64,000 nt of DNA, from the NCBI GenBank assembly GCA_963771015.1, contig CAVYRN010000009.1:558001-622000 (forward strand), given 5' to 3'. The notes beneath the pieces were generated by a model that was given only the letters and a program-made list of their open reading frames with translations, was not told where the DNA came from and did not search any database. The translations under genes and the position numbers were made by a program. The DNA is from CAVSJJ01 sp963771015. Its GTDB lineage: Bacteria; Actinomycetota; Actinomycetes; Actinomycetales; Dermatophilaceae. Positions 24,445 through 33,238 of this stretch are shown here, one piece after another (within the stretch, counting starts at the first letter, position 1; each line of letters opens with the position of its first letter).

Positions 24445-25032
24445 TCAGTCCTCGATGAGGGGGACGAAGAGGTAGGCCCCGTGTGCGGCGACCGCCACCT
24501 CGGCCCCGGGACCCACGCGCGTCACGGTGAGCATCCGCCCGGCGACGGGGATGACCATGATCCCGTCGGGCCCGAGCTGGTCGACGAGCGCCTGGGGTAG
24601 CCGGCCGGACTCCGCGGACACGAGGATGCGGTCGAACGGCCCGGCGTCGGGTGCCCCCAGCCGGCCCGGCGCGGCAGGCTCGATGCGGGCCCACGGCATA
24701 CCGAGGCGGGCGAGGTTCGTCGACCCGAAGGTGACGAGGTCGTGGACCCGTTCCACCCCGAGCACGCTGCCCGTCGGGCCGGTGAGCCGGGCGAGCAGGG
24801 CCGTCGTCCAGCCCGACCCCGAGCCGACGTCGAGCACCCGATGGCCGGGGTGGACATCGAGAAGGGCGAGCATCGCCGCGACGGTGCTCGGCTGGCTGTT
24901 GGTCTGGCCGTGCCCGATGGGCAGCGGCGCGTCGAAGGCCGACCTGAGCCGGTCCCGAGGGCGCAAGAACGTCCGGCGCGGCACGGTTGCCATGGCCCGC
25001 GCCACCCGGTCCGGTACACCCTCGGGGCTCAT
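24445..25032 (-). CDS. Protein-L-isoaspartate O-methyltransferase family
   Basis: The 195-residue SAM-dependent methyltransferase shows RVLDVGSGSGWTTALLARLTG (motif I), the family-specific PIGHGQTNSQPSTVAAML, and FDRILVSAESGRLPQALVDQL. These match PIMT (Pcm), which repairs isoaspartate in aged proteins. The classic motif usually reads GQTISQP; the Asn here is a mild change. The start is the ATG at 25032, with CGAGGGTGTACC upstream. It is divergent from an esterase gene. Cytoplasmic. Confidence 0.85.
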   Translation of the reverse strand: MSPEGVPDRVARAMATVPRRTFLRPRDRLRSAFDAPLPIGHGQTNSQPSTVAAMLALLDVHPGHRVLDVGSGSGWTTALLARLTGPTGSVLGVERVHDLVTFGSTNLARLGMPWARIEPAAPGRLGAPDAGPFDRILVSAESGRLPQALVDQLGPDGIMVIPVAGRMLTVTRVGPGAEVAVAAHGAYLFVPLIED

Positions 25033-25194
25033 CACCCTCCAGTGTCCTCCGGCCCCGGTTCGGGACCCGCCTCGGCCGTTCGGCGGGTGGGCCGGGAACC
25101 CACACCAGGCTGTCAGCGCCCCTCCAGCGGTCGTCCAGCCGTCGGCGGGAGGCTCCAGCCAGGCGATCTGACGACGAGACGAAGAGGTGTGTAC

Positions 25195-26322
25195 GTGCCC
25201 CTGTTGGGAGCTCCGCTGCTGGTCCTGACCGGCGTCCTTCTCATCGCAGCGACGGTCCTCGCGTTCGCGATGTGGCGCCGGGTCCGTGGCCCGGCCGCGG
25301 TCCGGGTCGCGCAGCGTCTGGGGATGCTTGTCGGGACCCAGCTCCTCGCCGTCCTGCTCGCCGCGGTCGCCGTCAACAACTACGCCTACTTCTACGTCTC
25401 GTGGTCGGACCTGTTCGGCCCCGGCCAGCAGACGGCCACGGTGCAGAGCGCCGGGGGCGGCCCCGGCCGCTACCTGGCGCCGGTCTCGGCCTTCCCGAGC
25501 ACGGCGACCCCGCTCACGTCGTGGTCGACGGCCTCGCAGTACGCCACCCGAGGCTCGGTCCGGGCCCTCCAGATCCGTGGCGCCCGGACCGGCATCACCA
25601 CGCGGGCGCTGGTCTACCTGCCGCCGCAGTACTTCCAGCCGCAGTACCAGCACGCCACGTTCCCCGGAGTCGAGATCCTGTCGGGGTACCCGGGGTCGAC
25701 GATCGGGCTGCTCAACAGGATGGCCGCCCCCGCCCAGCTGCTGGCGAGGATGCGGGCCCACCGGGCGGAGCCGATGGTGCTGGTCATGATGATGTCCGCG
25801 CCCGTTCCGCCGCGGGACACCGAGTGCACGAACGTCCCGCACGGCCCCCAGGTCGAGACCTTCTTCGCCTCGGACGTCCCGACGGCCGTCGAGTCCACGT
25901 TCCGGGTCCGAGCCCTGGGCTGGGGGACGATGGGCGACTCCACCGGCGGGTACTGCGCGACGAAGATCGCCATGGACCACGCGGACATCTTCAGCGCCGC
26001 GGTGTCCCTCTCCGGTTACTACCACGCGATCAGCGACGCGACGACGGGAAACCTGTGGGGCGGGTCGGCCATCGTCAAGGGCCTGAACGACCCGGAGTGG
26101 CGGCTGCAGAACCTGCCTGCACCGCCGGTGGCGGTGCTCGCCACGATCGGAACCGCCGAGGGCGGACCGAACGGCGTGAGTGACACCAAGCGCTTCCTCT
26201 CCCTCGTCCGGGCTCCGATGGTCGCGAGTGCGATCTACGTCAAGGGCGGCGGCCACAACTACGCCGACTGGGGTCAGGCGGTGCCACGGGGACTGTCGTG
26301 GCTCAGCCAGTACCTCCACTGA
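25195..26322 (+). CDS. Membrane-anchored esterase (esterase D/PHB depolymerase type)
   Basis: The 375-residue protein has two or three N-terminal membrane helices (LLVLTGVLLIAATVLAFAMW; LGMLVGTQLLAVLLAAVAV) and an alpha/beta hydrolase domain outside. The nucleophile elbow is GDSTGG in LGWGTMGDSTGGYCA, and a C-terminal GGGHNYADW carries the catalytic His. This is the layout of antigen 85/esterase-D-like (PF00756) actinobacterial proteins, some of which act on cell-envelope lipids. GAAGAGG seven bases before GTG 25195 decides the start over GTG 25189. The substrate is unknown. Confidence 0.82.
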   Translation: MPLLGAPLLVLTGVLLIAATVLAFAMWRRVRGPAAVRVAQRLGMLVGTQLLAVLLAAVAVNNYAYFYVSWSDLFGPGQQTATVQSAGGGPGRYLAPVSAFPSTATPLTSWSTASQYATRGSVRALQIRGARTGITTRALVYLPPQYFQPQYQHATFPGVEILSGYPGSTIGLLNRMAAPAQLLARMRAHRAEPMVLVMMMSAPVPPRDTECTNVPHGPQVETFFASDVPTAVESTFRVRALGWGTMGDSTGGYCATKIAMDHADIFSAAVSLSGYYHAISDATTGNLWGGSAIVKGLNDPEWRLQNLPAPPVAVLATIGTAEGGPNGVSDTKRFLSLVRAPMVASAIYVKGGGHNYADWGQAVPRGLSWLSQYLH

Positions 26323-26365
26323 CGCCTCGTCCCCCGACGGTCACGGCGTACGGGGGGCGAGGCCC

Positions 26366-27280
26366 TCACCGGAGGGCGGCAAGAAGGGCGCGGGTGATGA
26401 CCGCCTCGCCCGCGGCGTTGGGATGGTCCCCGTCGTCGGAGAGCAGGGGCGTGTCGTCGATGTCGCCGGCCGGGCCCTTGAAGGGGGCGTAGAGGTCGAC
26501 GCACGTCGCGTCCACGCCGCCGGCCGCGGCGCAGATGGCCGCGTTGGCGCGCTTGGTCACGCCGTCCGCCCAGGGGAGGAAGGCCGCGCCTCGGGTCGCG
26601 CGGGCCACGTCGCCGTCCTGGAAGACGGCCCAGTAGTCGGTCACGAGGATGCGGGCACCCGCGCGGACCAGACCGTGGACCGTCGCGAGGTCGGCGGACA
26701 GGCGGCTTCCCATCGCGGCGACCGCCGGTTGGACGCAGCCCGACGCGCACCCGCCGGCCAGCCAGGCCCGGATGAGCGGGGTGAGGTCGTTCGCGCCGAT
26801 GGTGACGACGACGATGCCGGCATGGGCGAGCGCCGCGCGGGTCGCGGCATCCGAGGTCAGCTGAGACTGCAGGCTGACCGTCGTGAGGCCGCCCACCCCG
26901 AGGTTGACGGGGGCGCCGCTGCCGCCGAGGGCGGGTGGCAGCCGCCGGGCGAGCTGGGTGACGAAGTCGGTGCACCCGCAGTTGGTCGCCGCCGTGACCG
27001 AGTCGCCGAGGCCGACGACGACGATGCGTCCCCCCTGCCTCGGGATGGTCGTGGGGGTCGGTGCCGCCGGCGCGGGAGGGGTCGACGTCGTCGGGGATGC
27101 CGACACCGTTCCCGACGGCCCGCCGCTCGTCGGTGCCGACGAGGGCGACGAGCGCGTCGACGGCGACGGGGGCGACGCGGTGGCGTGCGAGCGCGCACCG
27201 GCGGCCGAGCACCCCGCGAGGAGGGCGACCGTGGCCGAGGCGGCCGCGAGGGCGCGGCCGGGCCGGGAGGGCAGACGCAC
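26366..27280 (-). CDS. SGNH/GDSL-type lipoprotein hydrolase
   Basis: The 304-residue protein begins at GTG 27280 with a lipoprotein signal ending LLAGC, then a Ser/Thr/Pro-rich linker to about residue 80. The SGNH hydrolase blocks follow: GLGDSVTAATN (block I, nucleophile Ser), VGGL, IGANDL (block III, Asn) and DDGDHPNAAG (block V, catalytic Asp and His). It should be anchored outside the membrane and may deacylate lipids or glycans; the substrate cannot be assigned. The ribosome site is weak, so the start is moderately sure. Confidence 0.82.
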   Translation of the reverse strand: MRLPSRPGRALAAASATVALLAGCSAAGARSHATASPPSPSTRSSPSSAPTSGGPSGTVSASPTTSTPPAPAAPTPTTIPRQGGRIVVVGLGDSVTAATNCGCTDFVTQLARRLPPALGGSGAPVNLGVGGLTTVSLQSQLTSDAATRAALAHAGIVVVTIGANDLTPLIRAWLAGGCASGCVQPAVAAMGSRLSADLATVHGLVRAGARILVTDYWAVFQDGDVARATRGAAFLPWADGVTKRANAAICAAAGGVDATCVDLYAPFKGPAGDIDDTPLLSDDGDHPNAAGEAVITRALLAALR

Positions 27281-27337
27281 GCCGTCACCGTACGAGCCTC
27301 GGCTGAACGTCGTTTCGGTGTGCGCTGAGGAACGCCT

Positions 27338-27343
27338 TACCCT
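27338..27343 (+). promoter_or_regulatory. -10 box TACCCT before the radical SAM gene
   Basis: TACCCT ends seven bases before the ATG at 27351, compatible with a leaderless or near-leaderless transcript. Confidence 0.45.
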
Positions 27344-27350
27344 GGAGCCC

Positions 27351-29303
27351 ATGTCCGGACAGTCCCGCTTCGCCGACCTCGAGCCGCTGCTCGGGCGGGT
27401 GAGCAAGCCGATCCAGTACGTCGGTGGCGAGCTCAACTCGACGGTGAAGGCCTGGGACGTGGCCGGCGACGGGACGGTCCGGTGGGCCCTCATGTATCCC
27501 GACGCCTACGAGGTCGGCCTGCCGAACCAGGGCGTCATGATCCTCTACGAGGTCATCAACGAGCGGCCCGACGCCCTGGCCGAGCGCACGTATGCCGTAT
27601 GGCCCGATCTCGAGGCCCTCATGCGGGAGCACGGGGTACCCCAGCTGACGGTCGACGGGCACCGGGCGGTCCGGGACTTCGACCTGTTCGGGGTCTCCTT
27701 CTCGACCGAGCTCGGCTACACCAACCTGCTGGGCGCCCTCGACCTGGCCGGCATCCCGCTGCACGCGGCCGACCGCACCGACGCGGACCCCCTCGTCATC
27801 GCCGGTGGGCATGCGGCCTTCAACCCCGAGCCGATCGCCGACTTCGTCGACGCCGCCGTCATCGGTGACGGGGAGGAGGCGGTCCTCGCCATCACCGACC
27901 TCGTCGGAGCGTGGAAGCGCGAGGGGCGGCCCGGGGGGCGTGCCGAGATGCTGCTCCGGCTGGCCCGCACCGGCGGGGTCTACGTCCCGTCCTGCTACGA
28001 CGTCACCTACCTGTCGGACGGACGCATCCAGCGGGTCGCGCCCAACACCCCCGGCGTGCCGTGGCGGGTTGCCAAGCACACCGTCATGGACCTCGACTCG
28101 TGGCCCTACCCCAAGCAGCCCCTCGTCCCGCTCGCCGAGACCGTCCACGAGCGGATGTCGGTCGAGATATTCCGCGGGTGCACCCGCGGCTGCCGGTTCT
28201 GCCAGGCCGGGATGATCACCCGACCGGTCCGGGAGCGCTCGATCACCGGCGTCGGGGAGATGGTCGAGCGGGGGCTGTCCGCGACCGGGTTCGAGGAGGT
28301 CGGGCTCCTCTCCCTCTCCTCGGCCGACCACTCCGAGATCGGGCCGATGGCCAAGGGGCTTGCCGATCGCTACGAGGGCACCCAGACCGGGCTCTCGCTC
28401 CCCTCGACCCGGGTCGACGCCTTCAACATCGACCTGGCCAACGAGCTGACCCGCAACGGTCGCCGGTCGGGTCTGACCTTCGCACCCGAGGGTGGCAGTG
28501 AGCGGATCCGCCGGGTCATCAACAAGATGGTGACCGAGGAGGACCTCATCGCGACGGTCTCCGCGGCCTACGGCGCCGGGTGGCGGCAGGTCAAGCTCTA
28601 CTTCATGTGCGGCCTGCCCACCGAGACCGACGAGGACGTCCTGCAGATCGCCGAGGTCGCCAAGCGGGTCATCGAGACCGGGCGCCAGGTGAGCGGACGT
28701 CGCGACATCCGGTGCACGGTGTCGATCGGTGGCTTCGTCCCGAAGCCGCACACGCCGTTCCAGTGGGCCGCCCAGCTCGGAGCCGACCAGACCGACGCCC
28801 GGCTCGAGAAGCTGCGCGCGGCCATCCGGTCCGACCGCCGCTACGGCTCCTCGATCGGGTTCCGCTACCACGACGGGCGGCCCGGCATCGTCGAGGGCCT
28901 GCTCTCGCGCGGCGACCGGCGGGTCGGCCGGGTCATCGAGGCGGTATGGCGCGACGGAGGCCGGTTCGACGGATGGAGCGAGCACTTCTCCTACGAGCGC
29001 TGGATGGCAGCGGCCGAGCGTGAGCTCACCGCATTCGGCGTCGACGTCGACTGGTACACGACGCGGGAGCGCGAGGAGTCCGAGGTCCTGCCGTGGGACC
29101 ACATCGACTCCGGCCTCGACAAGGACTGGCTCTGGCAGGACTGGCGGGAGTCGCTGGAGGAGTCCGAGGTCGAGGACTGCCGGTGGACCCCGTGCTTCGA
29201 CTGCGGGGTGTGCCCGCAGCTGGGCACGCACATCGAGACCGGCCCGACCGGCCGGACCCTGCTGCCGCTCACCGTCGCGACCGGTGCGGGCCCGACCTCC
29301 TGA
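27351..29303 (+). CDS. B12-binding/radical SAM protein, TIGR03960 type
   Basis: The 650-residue protein has an N-terminal region typical of TIGR03960 (IQYVGGELNSTVKAW...YPDAYEVGLPNQG), a cobalamin-binding-like domain, and a radical SAM core with CTRGCRFC (Cys 277, 281, 284) for the 4Fe-4S cluster. A C-terminal CRWTPCFDCGVC adds more cysteines. In most actinobacteria the gene is next to a DUF2344 partner (TIGR03936) and rne; a role in tRNA modification or RNase-linked RNA chemistry has been suggested but is not established. Here the partner is 3.9 kb away. Confidence 0.9.
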   Translation: MSGQSRFADLEPLLGRVSKPIQYVGGELNSTVKAWDVAGDGTVRWALMYPDAYEVGLPNQGVMILYEVINERPDALAERTYAVWPDLEALMREHGVPQLTVDGHRAVRDFDLFGVSFSTELGYTNLLGALDLAGIPLHAADRTDADPLVIAGGHAAFNPEPIADFVDAAVIGDGEEAVLAITDLVGAWKREGRPGGRAEMLLRLARTGGVYVPSCYDVTYLSDGRIQRVAPNTPGVPWRVAKHTVMDLDSWPYPKQPLVPLAETVHERMSVEIFRGCTRGCRFCQAGMITRPVRERSITGVGEMVERGLSATGFEEVGLLSLSSADHSEIGPMAKGLADRYEGTQTGLSLPSTRVDAFNIDLANELTRNGRRSGLTFAPEGGSERIRRVINKMVTEEDLIATVSAAYGAGWRQVKLYFMCGLPTETDEDVLQIAEVAKRVIETGRQVSGRRDIRCTVSIGGFVPKPHTPFQWAAQLGADQTDARLEKLRAAIRSDRRYGSSIGFRYHDGRPGIVEGLLSRGDRRVGRVIEAVWRDGGRFDGWSEHFSYERWMAAAERELTAFGVDVDWYTTREREESEVLPWDHIDSGLDKDWLWQDWRESLEESEVEDCRWTPCFDCGVCPQLGTHIETGPTGRTLLPLTVATGAGPTS

Positions 29304-29309
29304 GCGCTC

Positions 29310-30608
29310 TCACCACAGGCGCATCGAGCGCTCGAAGATGCCGGAAAGGTCCTCGGCCGTCACCGGCTTGGGCGAGGTCGCGAGGAGCCGCTGCTGCATG
29401 AGCGAGCCCTCGACGAGGTCGGGGATGTCGCCGACGGCGTACCCCACCCTCGCGCATCCGTCGGGCAGGCCGACGTCCCGCATGAGGCGGATGAGGACCC
29501 GGGGGAGGAGCTCGGAGCCGTCGACCGCGGAGACCGACCCGTCGGGGTCGAGGAGCCGGGCCGCACGCAGATGGCGTTCCGGGTCGGCGTCGAAGGTGAA
29601 GCGGAAGGCCTCCGGGGCGGTAAGGGCGACCGCCATCCCGTGCGGGACGAGCGGCTCGTCCTGGGGGTACCCCGGGGGACGGAAGTCCCGGACCCGTCCG
29701 GCGATGGGGTAGGCGTTGGCGTGGGGGATGTGCACTCCGGCGTTGCCGAACCCCATCCCCGCGAAGGTCGCCGCCATCGACATCTGCTCCCGGGCGAGCG
29801 GGTCGTCGCCGTCGACGACGGCCCTGCGGAACGACCCGGCGAGCAGGCCGAGCGCCTGCTCCGCCCACATGTCGGCGATCGGGTTGGCGCCGCAGTAGGG
29901 CACCCGCTCGGGAGCCTGCTTCCGCTCGTATGCCGCATACGGCCGGGCCGTGTACGCCTCCAGCGCGTGGCAGAGGATGTCCATCCCCGCGGCCGCGGTG
30001 ACCCCGGCCGGCTGGGTGAGGGTGAGCTCGGGGTCGACGACGGCGAGGGTGGGGCGCAGCCTCGGGTGGCTGATCCCGGTCTTGACGTGCTGGGCGAGGA
30101 CGTCGAGGACACAGATCGTCGTGCTCTCGGAGCCGGTGCCCGTCGTCGTCGGCACGGCCACGAGGGGTCGAAGCGGCTCTGTCGGCGCGCGGCCCGCCCC
30201 GACCGGCACGTTGACGTAGTCCAGGAGCGTCCCCGGGTTCGTCGTGAGGAGGTTGACCGCCTTCGCCGTGTCGATCGACGAGCCGCCCCCGACGGCGACG
30301 TAGGCGTCCCAGGGACCGGTGTCCGCGGCATACCCGATGGCGGTCTCGAGGCTCGTGTCGGTCGGTTCGACGTGGACCCGGTCGAAGATCTCGGCGGTGA
30401 CCCCGTATGCCGCCATCGCCGCGGCGATGCGGGCGGGTGCGCCGGTTGCGGCGACGCCGGCATCGGTGACGATGAGGACGCGCCGGGCGCCGAGCTGGAC
30501 GAGGTCGTAACCGATCTCGGCCGCCGCGCCGGGCCCGAACTTCAGCTGCGGGGCGCCGTAGGTGAAGACGCCCTCGGGCGTCGCGGGAAGCGGGTGCGAG
30601 AAGGCCAT
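29310..30608 (-). CDS. Hydroxyacid-oxoacid transhydrogenase-like iron alcohol dehydrogenase
   Basis: The 432-residue protein matches the ADHFE1 branch of iron-dependent alcohol dehydrogenases rather than the butanol or glycerol branches. Diagnostic blocks are RVEPTDTS-like HVEPTDTSLETAI, AYVAVGGGSSIDTAKA, VPTTTGTGSESTT, GMDILCHALEAYT with metal His, NPIADMWAEQAL and FGNAGVHIPHANAYPI. Such enzymes oxidise 4-hydroxybutyrate with reduction of 2-oxoglutarate. Length equals the family. It stands between the radical SAM gene and a K+ channel gene and has no obvious partner. Confidence 0.85.
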   Translation of the reverse strand: MAFSHPLPATPEGVFTYGAPQLKFGPGAAAEIGYDLVQLGARRVLIVTDAGVAATGAPARIAAAMAAYGVTAEIFDRVHVEPTDTSLETAIGYAADTGPWDAYVAVGGGSSIDTAKAVNLLTTNPGTLLDYVNVPVGAGRAPTEPLRPLVAVPTTTGTGSESTTICVLDVLAQHVKTGISHPRLRPTLAVVDPELTLTQPAGVTAAAGMDILCHALEAYTARPYAAYERKQAPERVPYCGANPIADMWAEQALGLLAGSFRRAVVDGDDPLAREQMSMAATFAGMGFGNAGVHIPHANAYPIAGRVRDFRPPGYPQDEPLVPHGMAVALTAPEAFRFTFDADPERHLRAARLLDPDGSVSAVDGSELLPRVLIRLMRDVGLPDGCARVGYAVGDIPDLVEGSLMQQRLLATSPKPVTAEDLSGIFERSMRLW

Positions 30609-30675
30609 GACCCAGTGTGTCGCACCTCTCGCGCACCTCCCGGGCGGACGCGGTGGTGGGTGGAAGGATGGCGCC

Positions 30676-31761
30676 GTGGTGGCACCGAGGCACCCCGACG
30701 ACCGGCGCCGGTCGCTGCTCGGGAACAGCGGCCGCGGCGGGCCCTCGTCGGTCCGCGACGCGGCGCTGGGCCGTGACGCCGCCAAGCGGGTCGCCATCGC
30801 CGTGGGCGCCGTCATCGCCGTGACCGGCTTCGGCACCCTCGGCTACCTGGCACTCGGCTTCGGCCTGCTCAACGCCGTCTACCAGACCGTGACGACGGTC
30901 TCGACGGTGGGCTTCCGCGAGATCGAGCCGCTGGGGCCGGGCGGTGTCGCCTTCACCATCGTGCTCATCGTCGTCGGGGTGGGCACGGTGCTGTACAACC
31001 TCGGTGTCCTCGTCGAGGCCCTGACCGAGGGCCACCTGTTCGACTATCTCGGGAGGCGTCGGATGGACGCGCGGATCGCCGGGCTGTCCGGCCACGTCAT
31101 CATCTGCGGGCACGGGCGGGTGGGGAAGTCCGCGGCCACCCACCTCGCCGCCATGGGCCACGTCGTCGTCGTCGTCGACAGCGACCCGGCCCGGTTGGAG
31201 GGGCTGACCACGCCGTACATCCTCGGCAACGCGCTCGGCGACGAGATCCTCCTCGAGGCCGGGATCAAGAAGGCCCGGGCACTCATCGGCGCACTGGAGA
31301 CCGATACCGACACGGTCTACCTCACCCTGGCCGCCCGCGCGCTCTGCCCCGACCTCGTCATCATCGCCCGGGCCCGGACCGTCGACACCAAGGACAAGCT
31401 CGTCCTCGCCGGGGCCACCCGAGCCGTCAACCCGCAGCTCATCGGCGGACGCCGGATGGCGATGTTCGCCCTCCACGGCGACGTCGCCGAGTTCCTCGAC
31501 GGGGTCATGCACGACGAGGAGCTCGACTACCGGGTGGAGCAGGTCCGCGTCCACGAGGGCAGCCCCTACATCGGCCGCACGGTCGCCGACATCGACGTCA
31601 CCGGCACGAGCGGCACCCAGCTGCTCGCCCTGCGCCGGCCGAACAAGGGCGACTTCGTGACCAACCCCGACCCAGGTGAGATCGTCGAGCTGGGGACAAC
31701 GCTCATCGTCCTCGGTACCGACGCCCAGATCGCCCAGGTCCGCGGCCTCGGCCGCGACTAG
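30676..31761 (+). CDS. Two-helix potassium channel with TrkA-N/C (RCK) domain
   Basis: The 361-residue protein has two membrane helices flanking a pore (VGAVIAVTGFGTLGYLALGF and VAFTIVLIVVGVGTVLYNLGV), then a TrkA-N Rossmann domain (HVIICGHGRVGKSAATHLA) and a TrkA-C domain ending the protein. This is the layout of MthK-like RCK-gated channels. The filter reads TTVSTVGFREIEP, lacking the second Gly of TVGYG. Starts GTG 30676 or 30679 are possible; GGAAGGA supports 30676. It probably works as a tetramer in the plasma membrane. Confidence 0.85.
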   Translation: MVAPRHPDDRRRSLLGNSGRGGPSSVRDAALGRDAAKRVAIAVGAVIAVTGFGTLGYLALGFGLLNAVYQTVTTVSTVGFREIEPLGPGGVAFTIVLIVVGVGTVLYNLGVLVEALTEGHLFDYLGRRRMDARIAGLSGHVIICGHGRVGKSAATHLAAMGHVVVVVDSDPARLEGLTTPYILGNALGDEILLEAGIKKARALIGALETDTDTVYLTLAARALCPDLVIIARARTVDTKDKLVLAGATRAVNPQLIGGRRMAMFALHGDVAEFLDGVMHDEELDYRVEQVRVHEGSPYIGRTVADIDVTGTSGTQLLALRRPNKGDFVTNPDPGEIVELGTTLIVLGTDAQIAQVRGLGRD

Positions 31762-31794
31762 CGGGACGAGCGGGCCGGCGGACCGCCGCGCCGA

Positions 31795-33180
31795 TCAGCC
31801 GAACAGGTCGCCGACGACCTCGCGGAACACCGCGGTATGCCGGTCGACGTCCGCGCGCGAGGTCTCCGGGCACATGAGCGCCATGTTGTGGAACGGCGTC
31901 ATGAGGATCCCGCGGTTGACCATGGCGAGGTGGAGGTAGGCGTCGAGGTCGTCGTCGGCGGCGGCGGCCGACTCCTCGCCCGAGCGCGGCGCCGGGCGGG
32001 CGAACCGGTACTCGGCGCGCGCCCCGAGGCGGCTGATCGACCACGGCACGTCGAGCTCGTCGAGGGTCGCCTGGACGCCGTCGGTGAACGCCGTGGCGAG
32101 CTCGCTCATCTGGGCGAACGCCTGGGGTGTGAGGACCTCACCGAGGGTGGCCCGCATCGCTGCGGTCGAGAGGGCGTTGCCCGCGAGGGTGCCCCCGACC
32201 CCGCCGACATCGACGATGTCGGCCTCGCCCGCGGCGGTGTGGCGGGTGACCGCAGTGGCGACGTCCTCGGAGATGCCGTAGGCGCCGCAGGGGATGCCTC
32301 CGCCGATCGACTTGCCGATGACGAAGATGTCCGGCTCCAGCCCCCACTCGCGGGTCGCTCCGCCCCAGCCGGCGGAGAAGGTGTGCGTCTCGTCGATCAT
32401 GAGCAGCGCGCCGTACCGGGTTGCCAGCTCGCGCAGACCCTGCATGAAGCCGGGTTCGGGAAGCACGATGCCGATGTTCGTCAGGGCCGGTTCGGTGAGG
32501 ATGGCCGCGACGTCGCCGTGGGCCAGCTCGCGCTCGACGGACTCGAGGTCGTTCCACGTCGCCGCCCGGGTTGTCAGGTCGAGCGGGACGGGTGGGGCGA
32601 CGTTGCCGGGCCGCGACCGGGCCTTGCCGTCGGGCCCGGGGAGCGCGAACGCCTCGTCGACCGAGCCGTGGTAGCAGTACCCGAAGACGAGGATCTTCGG
32701 ACGAGCCGTCGCGAGGCGGGCGAGCCGGATCGCCCACCGGTTCGCGTCGGTCGCGGACAGCGTGAAGCTCCACAGCGGCATACCGAACCGGCGGGTCAGC
32801 TCGGCGCCGACCCACTGGGCGTCCTCCGTGGGCAGCATCGTCGTCACCCCGCCCAGCTCGCCCATCCGGCGTTGGACGGCCGCGAGGGTGGCCGCGGGGG
32901 AGTGGCCGGCCATCGCCGCGGTGTCGCCGAGGGCGAAGTCGATGTACGGGTGGCCGTCGACGTCGGTCACCATGTTGCCTCGAGCCCGGTCGAGGTAGAG
33001 CGGGAAGCCGCCGCTCCACATGTTCATCCACGTCATCGGGACCCGGCCGAAGAGGTTGGCCGCCTCCTCGTATCGGGCCCTGCTGCCCGGGTGCTGGTCG
33101 GTGTATGCCGTCTGCTCGCGGGCGAGGAGGTCGGCGAGCCGGGCGCGGTCGAGTGATGTCATGAATGGCAATGTAGCCAT
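31795..33180 (-). CDS. Class III aminotransferase, glutamate-1-semialdehyde aminomutase-like
   Basis: The 461-residue PLP enzyme shows YIDFALGDTAAMAGHSPAA, LMIDETHTF with the Asp that binds the pyridine nitrogen, and VIGKSIGGGIPCGAYG with the PLP lysine. The closest known relatives are GSA-aminomutase-like class III transaminases, but the serine at SATDANRWAIRLAR replaces the usual GTEA motif (here LSATDAN), so it is unlikely to be HemL itself. Substrate is unknown. The start is ambiguous between ATG 33180 and ATG 33162; neither has a clear ribosome site. Confidence 0.82.
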   Translation of the reverse strand: MATLPFMTSLDRARLADLLAREQTAYTDQHPGSRARYEEAANLFGRVPMTWMNMWSGGFPLYLDRARGNMVTDVDGHPYIDFALGDTAAMAGHSPAATLAAVQRRMGELGGVTTMLPTEDAQWVGAELTRRFGMPLWSFTLSATDANRWAIRLARLATARPKILVFGYCYHGSVDEAFALPGPDGKARSRPGNVAPPVPLDLTTRAATWNDLESVERELAHGDVAAILTEPALTNIGIVLPEPGFMQGLRELATRYGALLMIDETHTFSAGWGGATREWGLEPDIFVIGKSIGGGIPCGAYGISEDVATAVTRHTAAGEADIVDVGGVGGTLAGNALSTAAMRATLGEVLTPQAFAQMSELATAFTDGVQATLDELDVPWSISRLGARAEYRFARPAPRSGEESAAAADDDLDAYLHLAMVNRGILMTPFHNMALMCPETSRADVDRHTAVFREVVGDLFG

Positions 33181-33226
33181 ACGAGAACTCGGATGGGCGG
33201 AATCGCGAGTGCGAACGCACGCCGCC

Positions 33227-33232
33227 TACCCT
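33227..33232 (+). promoter_or_regulatory. -10 box TACCCT before the DUF2344 gene
   Basis: TACCCT ends six bases before the ATG at 33239, the arrangement of a leaderless mRNA. Confidence 0.5.
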
Positions 33233-33238
33233 GGCGTC

